Assembly: GCF_019649055.1 (NCBI RefSeq)
Contig: NW_026570315.1
Coordinates: 496,001 to 560,000 of the forward strand
Length of the DNA: 64,000 nt
Source: Paramacrobiotus metropolitanus
Taxonomy: Eukaryota > Tardigrada > Eutardigrada > Parachela > Macrobiotidae
Direction of reading: 5' to 3'
Of the stretch, positions 42,760 to 53,838 are shown piece after piece. The first letter of the stretch is position 1. Every line of letters starts with the position of its first letter. The notes under the pieces were generated by a model, which was not told the DNA's origin, made no database searches, and worked only from the letters and a program-made list of their open reading frames with translations. Position numbers and translations under genes: made by a program.

Positions 42760-43350
42760 TTGGAGGTGCCACCCCAACCTGGACAGGACGTCACTGACAA
42801 AATTCCGATGAAAATGTCGGATAGCAGTGACGAATCCGACCAGGGATACCAGAAAGGTTTACGAATCGAAGACGACCCGACCTACGACGATGACCTGACA
42901 TGGCAGGACGCGCGGCTACAAGACGCACGCACAATCTGGGGTCGGTCGTCAGTATCCAGAACGGAAACGTCGACTCCACGAAGGAGCCGATCACCGGTGA
43001 AACAGACTTCGCCGAACCGGGCAGCATCCCAACCAGTACGGATGCCGAGTCAACCTTCGACGGAACAACCACGCAGGTTTACGCCCAGGAATACTCCGAC
43101 TAAACCGAAGAAAACGCCGGAGGAGATGGACATAACGTCTCCATCGAAGGCTAAGACCGGAACCGAAGTCGGAACGGTACAACAAGAGACCGAACCAACC
43201 TCTGTTCGCTCCGGCCCCGAATTCACTATTGATGAAACTCGGACAAACGAGCCGGCAACAGAACCGGTCAGATCCAGTAAGAAGAAGGAAAGACCTCCAC
43301 AGGACTTCTCACGCGAGTTCCACAACGATTTAGCCCTACGGTACGTCTAA
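42760..43350 (+). pseudogene. Copy R ORF2: disordered Ser/Arg/Pro segment
   Basis: 196 open codons have an acidic start (SDSSDESDQGYQKG, DDPTYDDDLTWQDARLQDA), then an Arg/Ser-Pro region (TPRRSRSPVKQTSPNRAA) and a Lys/Thr/Glu-rich tail ending SREFHNDLALRYV. Copy L reads on where R stops at 43350. SP-rich basic stretches of this kind are often phosphorylated and bind nucleic acid, but nothing here proves that. Confidence 0.5.
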
Positions 43351-43917
43351 GACCTAACTCGGTCGGAACAGGATGTTAGCGTTGACATCGCATTCCCAGA
43401 AGACAGGGATCTATGACACGCGTTGAGAACCCGCCGAGCCAACTTAACCGGACATACTGACGATGTCCGCCGAGAACATGACCGACTAACTGAAAGGATG
43501 GCAGAAGTCATGAAACGGATGGGAGAACGTTATCGGGAGGAAAAGAGCCAGCCGAAGGCACTACATGATGCCACTCCGGCTCGACAACCGGTCACCGCTC
43601 CGACCCCCAAGCCGACTGCAAGACGTCAAAACAACTTGTCGTCAAACCTTCCGTTCCGTATCCTTCCTAGGGAACCTTCCGTACAGATCGACGATGACTC
43701 ACTGCTTAACTCGCAGGTCATCCACTCGGCCAACTCGGCTAAGTTGTCACGGAGGGAAAAGAAGAAGGCCAACAAGGAAGCCAAAAGGAAGCGGCCAAAC
43801 AGCCCGCCAAACCCGAAACGGAAAGAAACTATTGAAATCGGACACCAAGGAATCGACCAAACAGAAGTCGGATTCTTCGGTGAAGACGCCGAAACCCAAC
43901 CCGGCCAAACGACATAA
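43351..43917 (+). pseudogene. Copy R ORF2: basic helical linker
   Basis: After stops at 43348-43350 and about 43414, the frame continues VRREHDRLTERMAEVMKRMG, then RYREEKSQPKAL and a Lys-rich KLSRREKKKANKEAKRKR. It then drifts out of frame: the last part, to 43917, is a shifted reading. Copy L keeps the correct order at 10269-10928. The block is highly basic. Confidence 0.45.
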
Positions 43918-45124
43918 GTCTTCCGACGACCTGGATGTCTCCGATGCCGGCCCACAAAGGACTGAGCGGAAGGTTAAAGCTAATGAAAAATACGACACCG
44001 AAGCAGCTGAACGTCGATTCCAAGACCTGATGAAGCAGGCCGGCACGAAGCCGACCAAAGCCACGGCTGAACGACCACAGACGTCTAGGTCGGAAGAGCC
44101 GTCAGAACCTCAGCCGTCGACATTTAAGCAAAAGTCCGATGAAGAATCCGACCAGATCTCGGACATCGAAGGAAAGGATTCAATCTCCGACCATGGAGAC
44201 GGTGACCCATACGAGGGATTTAAGGGGAATCTGAAGAAAATCTTTAGACATGCACCGGACACTGACGAATCACAGTGGCCGGCCCCCGACGACGTACGTG
44301 AACGACTTCCCGACCGACAAGAGGAGGAGGATACCGAAATTGTACTTCGTACTGCACGGGTACACGTGGAAGTGGCCCGTAGCATCAAAAATGCCAAAGA
44401 CAATGGCACGGACATTTACCAGTCCTTGGTGCGCGACCTCCTGACCAACATCCAAGCCAACGGCGCCACATGGCTAACACATCAACTTATGATGGCATTC
44501 GTGGCGTGGACTCTGGACTTCGGATTAGCGGTAGCCGTGCACCGACAATGGGGACGAATGGGTGAGCTGCTTCCACCAGACGTTATCAAGGCTCTTGAAA
44601 GCACCTCTGGAAAGAACTCCGACGACATACCGACGAGAATCGTACGGTGTATCGGATACATCAGGGTTCCCCGGGGATCGAAATTGGTCCAAATCGCCCG
44701 TGTATACAACGTGATGTTCATGAACGGCGAGGGGAACATCGACAACATCATCAACGACATAATCACCGAAGAGATCGCGTCGATGGTCGAAGAAAACACC
44801 CTCCAGACAACCAACGCGGAACGCGACCTACCCGTTCGGTACACGGTACCAGGAGTCATACCGGAACTACAACGACGTGAGTTCAAATTACGGATGCTCT
44901 ACGTCAATAAGGATAAACCACCGGCGGGTACGGAGATGATCGTCGAAGAATATAACGAAACGGACGAACAACCGTCCGGCGCGGCAGCCGAAATGCTGCA
45001 CATCGCTAGATCGGCCGGGCAATCGTCCAGAAGCGGATCCAGGCTCGCCCCCGACCTCGGGCACCTTTCGAGCCGAACACGTACATCAACACGGCGATGG
45101 CCCCACAAGGACGAGCAAGTGTGA
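43830..45124 (+). pseudogene. Copy R ORF2: conserved globular domain
   Basis: The frame reads SDTKESTKQKSDSSVKTPKP, acidic/Ser-rich linkers, then a long region that looks folded and is the best conserved between L and R. It includes GNLKKIFRHAPDTDESQWPA, RTARVHVEVARSIKNAKD, SLVRDLLTNIQANGATWLTH, MAFVAWTLDFGLAVAVH, ELLPPDVIKALESTSGKNSD, RIVRCIGYIR, VYNVMFMNGEGNIDNIINDI and RYTVPGVIPELQRREFKLRM. No known fold was recognised. Mixed helix/strand patterning and size (about 250 residues) would fit a structural or nucleoprotein-like domain, but this is speculation. Confidence 0.6.
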
Positions 45125-45715
45125 CCAAACCAGGTCGGAGCACGAAAGGACGGTTTAAACCGAAGGACACACAGTCACTTCCGCCGACCTCGCCGATGGA
45201 AACTTCACCGGCTCCGGAAGACAAGACTCAGCGAAAGAGTCAGCCGAAGACGACAAAGTCTAAGAAGAAGCCGGTGAAAAAGGACGAATCAAACACATCC
45301 GAATCCGAAGACGACGATGAGGATGATGAAGACTTCCAGACACCTGGAAGTGGATCCGGAAAGGACGATGACGACGATGAAAACGGTAAACCACCACCGC
45401 CACCGCCTTCGGCGCCCCAACAGCAGAGTGAACCCGAAATATCCGACAAACAGGATAAGTCATCGGCCGACGGTAACAATGCCGACGAGCCGAAGCAAGA
45501 GGATAGTGGCGACGTTTACGTCCCCCGTTTTTATGGTCAACGAATACCAGTAACTCCCGACCCCGAACCGGATCGACTCCTAACGGAATGGGATGAAGAC
45601 ACCAGGGAGGAACTACCAAACGACATTCCCCCATTGGCCAACGTACGCGTAAAATATACGGGTATGATGCGCGCCCAACAGCCGAAACCCTCCGTCTCGG
45701 AATACGACCCCGGAT
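45097..45715 (+). pseudogene. Copy R ORF2: basic-acidic linker
   Basis: The frame has a Lys/Pro-rich part (KPGRSTKGRFKPKD), a very acidic run (SESEDDDEDDEDF, DDDDDEN), a PPPPPPSAPQQQ stretch and then a conserved short motif, VYVPRFYGQRIPVTPDPEPD followed by NDIPPLANVRVKYTGMM. The last motif is well kept in L (8520-8765 region). E2 has an equally acidic stretch at 54980-55200, so the alternation of charge is a family feature rather than decay. Confidence 0.55.
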
Positions 45716-46378
45716 GGATGTACACGTTCGCGGCTCTGAAGGCTCTTGCGACCCGGGGACCAAAGTTCGCCACATCAAGGATCGCCTTTAAACTCCTCCA
45801 ACATTGGAAGGTGAACGAAGGCGAGTGGCGACAACTGAGCTACAATAACGTCAAACGGTACTGCGAACTCGGGTACCAGCGCGGAAAAATCATCCGGACA
45901 CACACCAGCAATAAGAGGATGTACTTCGAATTTCCAGCGGACAAACTGGATCCGGCCCCGACACATATGAAGGATGGGTACACGCCATCGAAGCGTGTAT
46001 GGAAATGACCTGGCATCCGGACGGAATAACGCGCGGTGAACTGATGCACCAACTACTGGCGCGATTCGACTTCGCGCGATTGGCGAAGAAACCTCAGCTG
46101 TCGGACCCGAAATACAAGCCGAAGAAAGACCCTAGGAATAAGGGATACGACCTGGCCGATGAGTTGGAATGGGTCTTCGAAAAGGGATTCTTCCAAAGCG
46201 TTTCGCCTCCAACACGGATGACATCCAGGGCGGCCAGCGGTTCGTGGCTTGTAATCCGTCGACACACCGACATGGACATTTGCCAAAGGAACGACCGGCC
46301 ACGGAGCAACAGAATGAGTCGACCGACTCTCTCCAGGTGGACCGGCCGGAACCAACCGACCCACCAACTCGGGAATGA
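45716..46378 (+). pseudogene. Copy R ORF2 C-terminus: winged-helix-like pair
   Basis: The first unit is WMYTFAALKALATRGPKF, HWKVNEGEWRQLSYNNVKRY and HTSNKRMYFEFPADKL. The second, after a one-base shift near 45970, is EMTWHPDGITRGELMHQLLA, LAKKPQLSDPKYKPKKD and DLADELEWVFEKGFF. Another shift near 46195 leads to the common C-terminus PEPTDPPTRE. The helix-turn-helix plus beta-hairpin rhythm suggests tandem winged helices. E2 keeps the same two units, including W-HP-GxTRGE in the second. The terminal stop is shared with L. Confidence 0.6.
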
Positions 46379-46617
46379 GGGACGCGGAACGCGCCGGAGG
46401 GGTCGCAGAACCGACTACCCCCACAAAACACCACAAAGGTGTCAATACAGAAGTCGACCTATCTCATCAGACAAAACAAAGGCGCCTTGTACCAGCTCGC
46501 TAACCGACCGTAGAAATTATACCTGGCCCGACCGTAGTAATTACAGGGCGTAAAATTATAGGACTAATTATATAGAACGCATCCGACAAGTGGATTGCTC
46601 AATCTTTGTTTTAACAG
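46379..46617 (+). promoter_or_regulatory. Copy R intercistronic module between ORF2 and ORF3
   Basis: It contains the hairpin ACACC-ACAAA-GGTGT (46428-46442), a GACCGTAG repeat, ACAGGGCG and TTATAGG words, and the acceptor-like CTTTGTTTTAACAG with AG at 46616-46617. ORF3 coding begins at the next base. Copy L has the same arrangement at 7647-7878. Confidence 0.6.
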
Positions 46618-48792
46618 CCTCGGACGGAAGCATACACCAGAGACTGCCAACGGTGCAGCGAGAATTCGACGCCGCGGGGCAACAGACTCCCGTGCGCGCA
46701 GTGCATTATTTCCTTCACGAATGACCGAACTCCGGACACAGGGAGGCAGACATACGCCTTGGCCCAAGCCCTCTATTTAAACGTCGTCGCTGGAAACCTC
46801 AGCGCATACAGACAGTTGGCTGGCCGAGAGAACCTCGTCAACCAGTTGCGGGCGTACGAACAAGATAATTTGGCCGTCATCCAACGTCAACGAACCAATG
46901 ACGAAGGCTGGAAAGGCACTCGACCTCCGGTGCTAACTGCCCGACTCTTCGAGTGGCGCCAGCAACAGGATCTGGTGCGACAACAGGAAAAGAAGAAGAA
47001 GCTTAAAGAAGTCAACGAGAAAATCGCCAAAATGGAAGTTTACCCACCACCGACCCGTCATGAACCAGAAATAACAGTTCGGTTACCGGCACCCACACAG
47101 GGTCGCTCGGAACCAGAACAGCTGGTCAAGGAGATACGGGAAGTTTTCGTCGGAGACCCACACCGAACACTTCAGAACGTTGAAATGAAGATGATGATGA
47201 ACATGCCGGATGGAACCCGACAGTTGGTTACCTTCACTCCGGCTACAGCAGAACAGTTGACGGCAATCCCACAAAGGGCTACGCCGGTAATTACGCAAGC
47301 TCAACCAGTTGTGTCCCAGCAGATCCCACAACCCGGACCATCGGCGCAACCAATGGCGCCGCCGCCGTCGACGACTCAACAGCAGCGCCGACCGGCTAGA
47401 AATCTGGTTGGACACGACCTCCGACATCGAACTGGCCACGATGCTCGACGCAGAATCGAGGAACAGCGGGCCATTATCAGAGGAGCTGGAAAAGAACCGA
47501 CCAGACCTCCACCCGGCAAACGAACCGGAGCCGAAGAAGTCGGCATTGGACTGGTCGTCGACTCAACTAGCAAGTCGAAACGAAACTTTATCCCGCCAGA
47601 ACCACAGCCGGACGCCGACATGGTGGAACCGGTAGCGCAACCCGAAACTCAACCTGACCAAATGGATGTGGACATAGCCGACCAGATGGCAAATCTCCCA
47701 CAAGTGGAGGTGCCGGCTCGAGAAGACCCTCGTTACGATGCCGCCCGCCAACAGGGAATCGAAATCGCCATGCCACACCCGAACGAACGGGCGAACTACA
47801 TCATGAACACCATGGAGTATGAGGAACGACATCGCCCACAGGTTTGGCGTATGGTCGAAAACTTACGACAGTTCCTCGTCCGATCCGGCTACCAGACGCT
47901 GATGGAACGACATCAATGGTTGCCGACCTTCAACATGACTTCCCACACCAACCCGAATATGGAACATCCATATGACAGAGCGAACGCCTTGCCGTCAACG
48001 ACCGACCCGGCCTTGCTGAATATACCGTTGCACAGTCCAGACGGACCACGATTAAGTCAGCTCGGCCCACGTGAATACCAATACGACGAGTTGGAAAGCG
48101 TAGCCCAGTTCGTCATTACCGACGCACACCCGGCTTTTGTCATCACGGCGGCTCGGGCAGCTCTGGACTTGCTGCAGTTTCTTCCACAGGAGGAGATCGC
48201 ACTGGAACAGAACAGTACGGCAGCGGTACTACGCTACCTTTTTGCAGCACGACTCGGAAATTACCACTGCCACTTCACGTTATGCGGACTTTACCGGAAT
48301 CAGAGGATCCCACCAGCGCTAGAAAACTATTGTAGCCCAACTTGGCTCGCCGATGAGAAGCATCATCCTCGCCGTCTGGTTAAGGGATCTCCTCTTCGCA
48401 CATGAACGACACGCCGGACGATACGCCATCCGAACTCAAGAACAAATCGACACGCACGACGACGCACCTCGATTTGTGAGCTGATATCGTACAGAGAAGC
48501 TCTTTCCGGCCGGATTTACTTCGCCCCCTACGAGGAAGGGATGTCGGATGACGTGGCACCGGGCGCACGACCCTCAGCCTGGAAGCTGCGAAAACAGGTA
48601 GCCAAGGTGAAGAAGTCCCAAGCGGAACATCCGGGCCAGGAAACCAAAGAAGATACCGCGTCCCAGCGAAGTGCCTCTGGAAGCTGCAAACCAAAGGAGT
48701 CAACCTTACGACCTCATCACCGACCAAAACCCGACGATGACGAAGAAGACTACTTCGGCGGCGAACCGCCGGTCGACGTGAATCTGGGATAA
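46618..48792 (+). pseudogene. Copy R ORF3
   Basis: The frame begins behind the acceptor without an ATG. In R the N-terminal CxxC residues are damaged by indels; in L they are clear. From 46759 the protein is open for 548 codons: LYLNVVAGNLSAYRQLAGRE, an EWRQQQDLVRQQEKKKKLKE coiled coil, a Met-rich NVEMKMMMNMPDG motif, a Gln/Pro-rich region, then the conserved domain YIMNTMEYEERHRPQVWRMV to LRYLFAARLGNYHCHF. A shift near 48310-48400 and a stop near 48483 precede the acidic tail (48541-48792) ending VDVNLG at the stop shared with L. Unknown function. Confidence 0.7.
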
Positions 48793-51159
48793 GGACAGGT
48801 TTCCACAAAGGAAACCTAGTCCTTAGTCGTAATACCCTAAAAGGACATTGAGCCGAGAAACGGCACGGTCGAGAAACGACCTGGCTGATAAACAGCACCG
48901 TCGATAAACGACATGTAACCCGGAACGCACATTTCTCTTACGTTTTTCCCATAGATGCACCATGAACGTAACAGACGTCGACCACGAACATGCCACTATA
49001 GCCGACCACAAAGGTCGGCCGGATTCTTCGGTTTGACCCGGAAACGAGTGGTCAGACCTGGGTATTTTGGTTCTTTCACCGTACCGGTACGTCACCCGAG
49101 GAATCCCCTGGATAGAACTGGGCAACCGACCTCAGTTCCCCAGCCTGACATGAGCAGACCGCGGAAATCACATCTGCTAACATAGCATATCGTGAACCAC
49201 ATCTGCTACGGTTGGAGCCAACAGACGCCCCGACCAGTTAACAAGGCTAACCGTGGAAACCACTTACAACCGTCTGTTACATGGTGAGCATGAAGATTAC
49301 TCCGACCAACCGACTCTGGAGTGAAGACCGAGAGGATTACGCTAACATGGCGCGGAACACGTCGCTGCGCGTTCAGCGCCATGTTTGCCTGGCACCCGGT
49401 GCCGACTCGAAAACCGAGTAGCCGACCAGTAACCCCCGTCACCGAAGACAGTCGGACACCTCATTTGGATAAGTCGACCACAAAGGTCGACTGTGTCCAG
49501 CGAACAAATGGATTCCCAATGCCAGAACGACAGCAGATCGTGTCAACTACGACTGACTACCTTAACCGACCACACAGGTCGGCGAAGCACGACATCATAC
49601 TTGGATGGAATAGCAGGGACAACGAAACGACTGACGACTTGTCGACCAACCAAACAACGGGAAGCATAAAATCACCAGCCAGGATCTGCTATATTAGCCG
49701 CCGACCACAAAGGTCGTACACGCTACAGGTAGATGGAAAGACCGCAGACCGCAGTAATAACGATCGCCACCGTATAAAAAGTCGTAACGGATTCTCCGTT
49801 GAACCCAGACCTACAGACTTTGTACCTGGCATCCAACCGACGTCTCCCCCGTAGGATATCGGAACTAACCGATTCACCGGTGACCACGACTACGCGCGTC
49901 TCGAACGTGCTGCAATTCCCTGAAGAAGAACAGCGACGGTGATTTGGCTACCGGTGTACCAACGACTCCGCCGCGACCTGCTTCCCCATGACTTAAATGG
50001 AACATCCTAGGCAGACCGTACTAGTGGCTACGATCTGCACCCCCTAACGAGTCCGTGACGGAGGACAACTGCCCGCAACAGTACCGGCCAGCTGTTCTGC
50101 GTCATCGGCAAGGAACGAATCCCCCTGCGGACAAGAGTCGTCTTACCCCAACAGAAGTGGCTAGGTGTCTCTAGTTCGCGACGAAAAAACGGCAAAGTGG
50201 ATCTCAGACGACCTCAGGATCCTTGCATGTGCATGAAGATGGTATTTAAACCAAAGAGCTTGTTTTGTGAGCTAGGACCACAAAGGCCCTTTTTCACCAC
50301 AAGCGTGCATGATTGCCTGATGAAGTACGAATTACTCGGCCAACAGACGCCATGGCAACCCGATAAGGACGTCGGAACTCGATTCCGTCCAGCTTGGATC
50401 CAACCCAGTGATCATATCAATCTCAGGCCGACCAGATAACCGCTTACCAGCGGAAGCCGATGGCCGACCTCCAACCTTCAACACGGATAACCGATTGAGG
50501 TCGGATATGCATAGTGACCGACAACAGGTCGGCTAAAGTCGCCTGCATGAAAGAAGAGGTCGGAAAAAGGAACGTGAACATCACCGGTCACCTTGGTCGA
50601 CCACCGAGGAACAAAAATTTCCGACCATCCGCCTTACATCATAGTAATCGACCAACCGTTGGATAACATTATGACCGACCACAGGTCGGCTCGGCATAAC
50701 GAGATGCCGACCAAGAAGATAGCGGATGGAAATACTACTCCTAGCCACGAAGGTAGTATGAGGTAGTAGTCAGCCGCCCATTTCCACCGCGGGAACACGA
50801 AATTTCCGACCGGACCTTCGAGCCAGTTCGTCTCGGATGAACCCATAACTAGGCTCGTGGTAGCAGATTGAACGGTTTTTAACCGACCACTTTTGAACGG
50901 AACTGCCGTACTCAGCAACCACACAGGTTGCACGATATGAGTATCAATTTTTCCGACCTGACTTATGGAATTCGGAACTTAGCCGGATTTCCATGCCGCC
51001 GGTCGACTTACCGGTAGGCCGACCTTGGCCAACCGACCTCGGTCTAACTCCTCCACACAGAGAGGATGCCTCGGCATTCGTAACTACGACAGTGCCTCTC
51101 CTTTCGCAACGGACGGATGCGAGTCGGAAGTAAGTGTTTCACCGTGCTTACCCGACTTA
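48793..51159 (+). other. Copy R 3' region: hairpin-rich, no convincing gene
   Basis: A long hairpin spans the ORF3 stop (48790-48825) with AGGTTTCC-ACAAA-GGAAACCT inside. Further perfect or near-perfect mini-hairpins lie at 49001-49019, 49472-49492, 49566-49582, 49702-49716, about 50275-50291 and 50915-50931. Variants with a shorter ACA loop lie near 50515 and 50672. Stems differ in sequence but pair with themselves. Frame openness at 49321-49854 is partly shared with L (4766-4987), so a decayed ORF4 is possible but not supported. Copy L aligns up to about 50450. Confidence 0.6.
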
Positions 51160-51480
51160 GGTGAATTTTACCGGTCATGACGGATAACCCGAGAACCGAC
51201 GCCTCGGATCCAGTCTACCGGACAACATTGGAAAGGAGACCCCGTGGACTCGACGCCCCCGTGGAAGTCATCCTAGTCGGAATAAAGCCCCGGACAGATT
51301 TTGCATTTTTCTAGTATTTCTTTTCCTAACAAACGGAATTGTATTTTTCTAGTTAGATCTCTTTAATAGATCTGCTTTGTTTAAAACAGGAAAACCGGTT
51401 ACTAGAACGGATGGGACTACAGTTTTGAAAATTGGCAGTCTAGGACAGAAAAATTCTGTTAAGAGAAAAACAATTTTTTC
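51160..51480 (+). repeat. Candidate truncated 3' LTR of copy R
   Basis: GTGAATTTTACC..GGTC, GAGAACCGAC, then GGACAACATTGG and TTTCTTTTCCTAAC..ACGG follow in the same order as in 19886-20010, and AAAAACAATTT also recurs (20090 and 51467 regions). The promoter part of the 5' copy (CRE palindromes, CCAAT) is missing here; the similarity fades at about 51480. This would be a diverged LTR cut before its promoter half. The alignment is gapped and only by eye. Confidence 0.35.
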
Positions 51481-53185
51481 AAGATTTTAGCGACCATAGG
51501 TCAAGCAGGAGATGACCATGTCGGACTAACACGCATGGTAACCATGTTGCACCGACATGTTTTCCATTACCGTTTACAACAGCTGATAGAAAAATCGTGT
51601 TGAACATGCCAATAGCTCAAACGTTAGATTTTAACGAGCACTTTAACAAAGATGCACTGTAATGGTCATCAAAATGACCAGTGGTCAAGGAAAGCTAAAA
51701 CACGCAATAAACACTAATATGCACTAGCACATAGGTAAGTACTACTTTAATGTACGCAACAGTTGGTCACTTCTGCTCCACGTTTTGGACAATCGGTCAT
51801 CGGCTTTATTGTGGATCATAAATCGAGTGACATATATTCATATACAATGAAAGTGATACTATATCCGGTTTGTGCAACTGAATGGTAGCGTGGAGGTAAA
51901 GCGCATAAAACAAGGCTGACGTGATCACTGCCTTTGATCGACCGGTGGCCAGTTCAAAGACATTGTACAATACAAGACTACAAGTGACCAATTGTTGAAA
52001 AAAGCGAAGTAACGCACTGATCCGCACAAGGGTTAGTAATATTGTGCCAAAAAAAGCCGGTTACTGTACCGAAGAACGACTTTTAATTTTTAGACATTAA
52101 TTTTTAAAAATTTGTGAGTGCTTTGTCTCAGACGGCACCGCTGCTAAATACTCTGTAGTTTGGCGTTACCTATACTCAGAAACGCATTGTGAATACCCCC
52201 TTCCGTTGTATTCACCGTTTTGCACACACCGATGCTAAAGGTTACGAGCGCCCATGTAGCGGAAGGTCCGAATGGCGTGTTTGATGCAAGAGCAGACGTT
52301 TAATAACAAGGTATCTATGCGAATTGGTAACTTTAATAGTTGGTACCTCATTACTGTAGCTGAAGTTGCTGAACTCACTGGTCAGCCGGAATTCACAATG
52401 GATATACGAATTAGACTACGAGAATGGATTAGCCATGTTGCCGTATACCATCGGTATAAGCCTATAAGGAAAAGATCGCTTTCAAAGCACACTTACCATG
52501 CATGAGATGCACTGACCTATCTTCTGAGCTTTATCGTGGCTTTAGTGCTATTCAAAGAAGTCATTTCAAAACTTCTTTGTATTAATTCACATTGATTGTA
52601 GAAGCGTGTAGTCAAAAATTTCATTGTTTTGGATTTCCGGTCAGTGTTGACCGGTGGTCACTTTGCTGACCACTACGCTCACGTCAGTTAATACAGCTTT
52701 TTATGAGCTTTCTTTTGGTTGCTCATGGTACCGTGTACGATAATTCTTCTAATTGATATGAATTTTTAAAGAAAATTAACTAATTAGTACCATGCCCAAC
52801 CGTGTCACAACCGACATGGCATTTTTAAATGACCAGGGCTGACCAGTGGGCGCTTATTCTCTGAACTTCGCTTTAGTTCTTTATAAGGCTTAGGGATTAC
52901 TTCTCTTGTAATTTTTTTGGTAATTATCTGATGTGGCGGTGGCTGTAGAGGCAAGAAGGACCTCCGGGAGCCCAGTTTCGTCAGTTTTGACCATGTTTGG
53001 TCACCCGCCGGACCTTCTGGGCAAGGTCCAGCTCACGATTATATATTTTGAACTGTAGCCCAACATCACTTCTTTGAAATAAAACTAATAAAAGCAACCT
53101 ATGACCATAACAACGGACAGCAGAAAAGAAGTCCTCAACCATGTCGGTCTAACACGCATAGTGTGGAACGGGTTAACCCTTTGCT
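51481..53185. other. Non-coding flank with GACC/GGTC palindromes
   Basis: No gene is supported. A word ACCATGTCGG(A/T)CTAACACGCAT occurs at about 51514 and again at 53140. CATGGTAACCATG (about 51535) is a perfect palindrome. Short palindromes GACCATAGGTC, GACCAGTGGTC and GACCGGTGGTC recur at about 51490, 51676 and 52649. They resemble a palindrome at 60749 and may belong to a dispersed repeat family. Confidence 0.45.
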
Positions 53186-53189
53186 CACT

Positions 53190-53800
53190 GGAATTGTGAT
53201 TAAACTTTATTGCATATTTTTCTTTCGCGTTGCATAAGACTTCATTTTATTACATTTTCTTTTACAATGTTCTCCGATGCCAACCGAAGCAAGAAGCCAG
53301 CCAACAGACGCATTACCGGTCCAACGAAACGCCCAAGCGAACTCTAGATTTTCGGCCGTGAGCTGCTTGCCTCTCACGGGTCTGGAAGGAAAAGATGGGA
53401 CGGTCAACCGGACACCGGACTCCCACGGCCAGAGGACGCGTACCGGCGACCCTAGAAGGGTCCAACCGGGGAGTTGTGCGATACACTGGTGCGGTACCGA
53501 GTCGGAGCATCCTTCGCAGGAGCTCGGATTCCCGCCCAGAGGCATATCAGGCGTACGAGCCTGTGCGTGGTGCTACGCCCAAGAGTGGCGTATTTGCACT
53601 CACTTACATGCCGTATTCGCCTCTCTCGTGTACGTACGTGTGCTGCTGCACTGCACTCATCCACTGAAGTGGATATACCGCGTGCGTACACACTGAGCAC
53701 ACTTGCTCTCTCGTCCCTCTATCGCCGTATGACTCAGCGTTTATACGCTCGCGTTGGATAGAGTCCAGTCTGCGCTCAGCATCACACAGCACACAGCTGA
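53190..53800 (+). repeat. Candidate 5' LTR-like direct repeat of E2
   Basis: GGAATTGTGAT (about 53190), then CCGA..CCAA..GAAG..AGAAGCC, CTAGATTTTCGGCCGT, CGGGTCTGGA, GAGTCGGAGC, CGCAGGAGCTC, CCCGCCCAGAGGCAT and a TCAGCGTTTATACGCT part match, in order, 59470-59930. The two copies flank the E2 genes in direct orientation, as LTRs would. Divergence is high and ends are unclear. Confidence 0.5.
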
Positions 53801-53838
53801 TATGGCCGCATCACGCACGTGGTTGCCGCCAGCGTCAT

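Larger units (their letters stand above)
19886..51480 (+). mobile_element. Giant Ty3/Gypsy-like retroelement, copy R
   Basis: Gene order is candidate 5' LTR and leader, Gag (20603-25460), protease, RT, RNase H, integrase (25753-30390), an AT-hook tail (30688-31477), ORF2 (31652-46378), ORF3 (46618-48792) and a long 3' region. Protease-RT-RNase H-integrase order and motifs place it in the Ty3/Gypsy group. About 31.6 kb are spanned; removing the cox3 insertion, the MITE and the LINE leaves about 26.8 kb, far above the usual 5-12 kb. All genes carry stops or frameshifts. Short, strand-specific hairpins occur throughout. Both ends are approximate. Confidence 0.8.

Noticed and set aside
31652-48792. 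ORF2/ORF3 as an envelope gene or an endogenous virus separate from the retroelement
   Set aside because: No signal peptide or membrane segments were seen, and pol, ORF2 and ORF3 share hairpins, composition and the intercistronic module. A separate viral origin of single domains cannot be excluded but is not supported.
49321-49854. Fourth cistron after ORF3
   Set aside because: 177 codons are open in R, but L has stops and R has further stops downstream; only patchy frame similarity remains, so it is mentioned as a possibility and not called.
3723-50450. The 12-kb inverted arms as one giant palindromic transposon or a terminal inverted repeat
   Set aside because: L is a truncated copy of the downstream half of R. 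Similarity stops inside ORF2 at 16046 and does not mark the ends of a unit, and R continues on both sides.
48793-50940. CRISPR-like array, because similar short motifs recur
   Set aside because: Spacing is irregular, the motif varies in its stem and is self-complementary, and the DNA is eukaryotic transposon sequence.
52272-52505. 77-codon plus-strand gene
   Set aside because: No recognisable family or supporting context; length is near that expected by chance.
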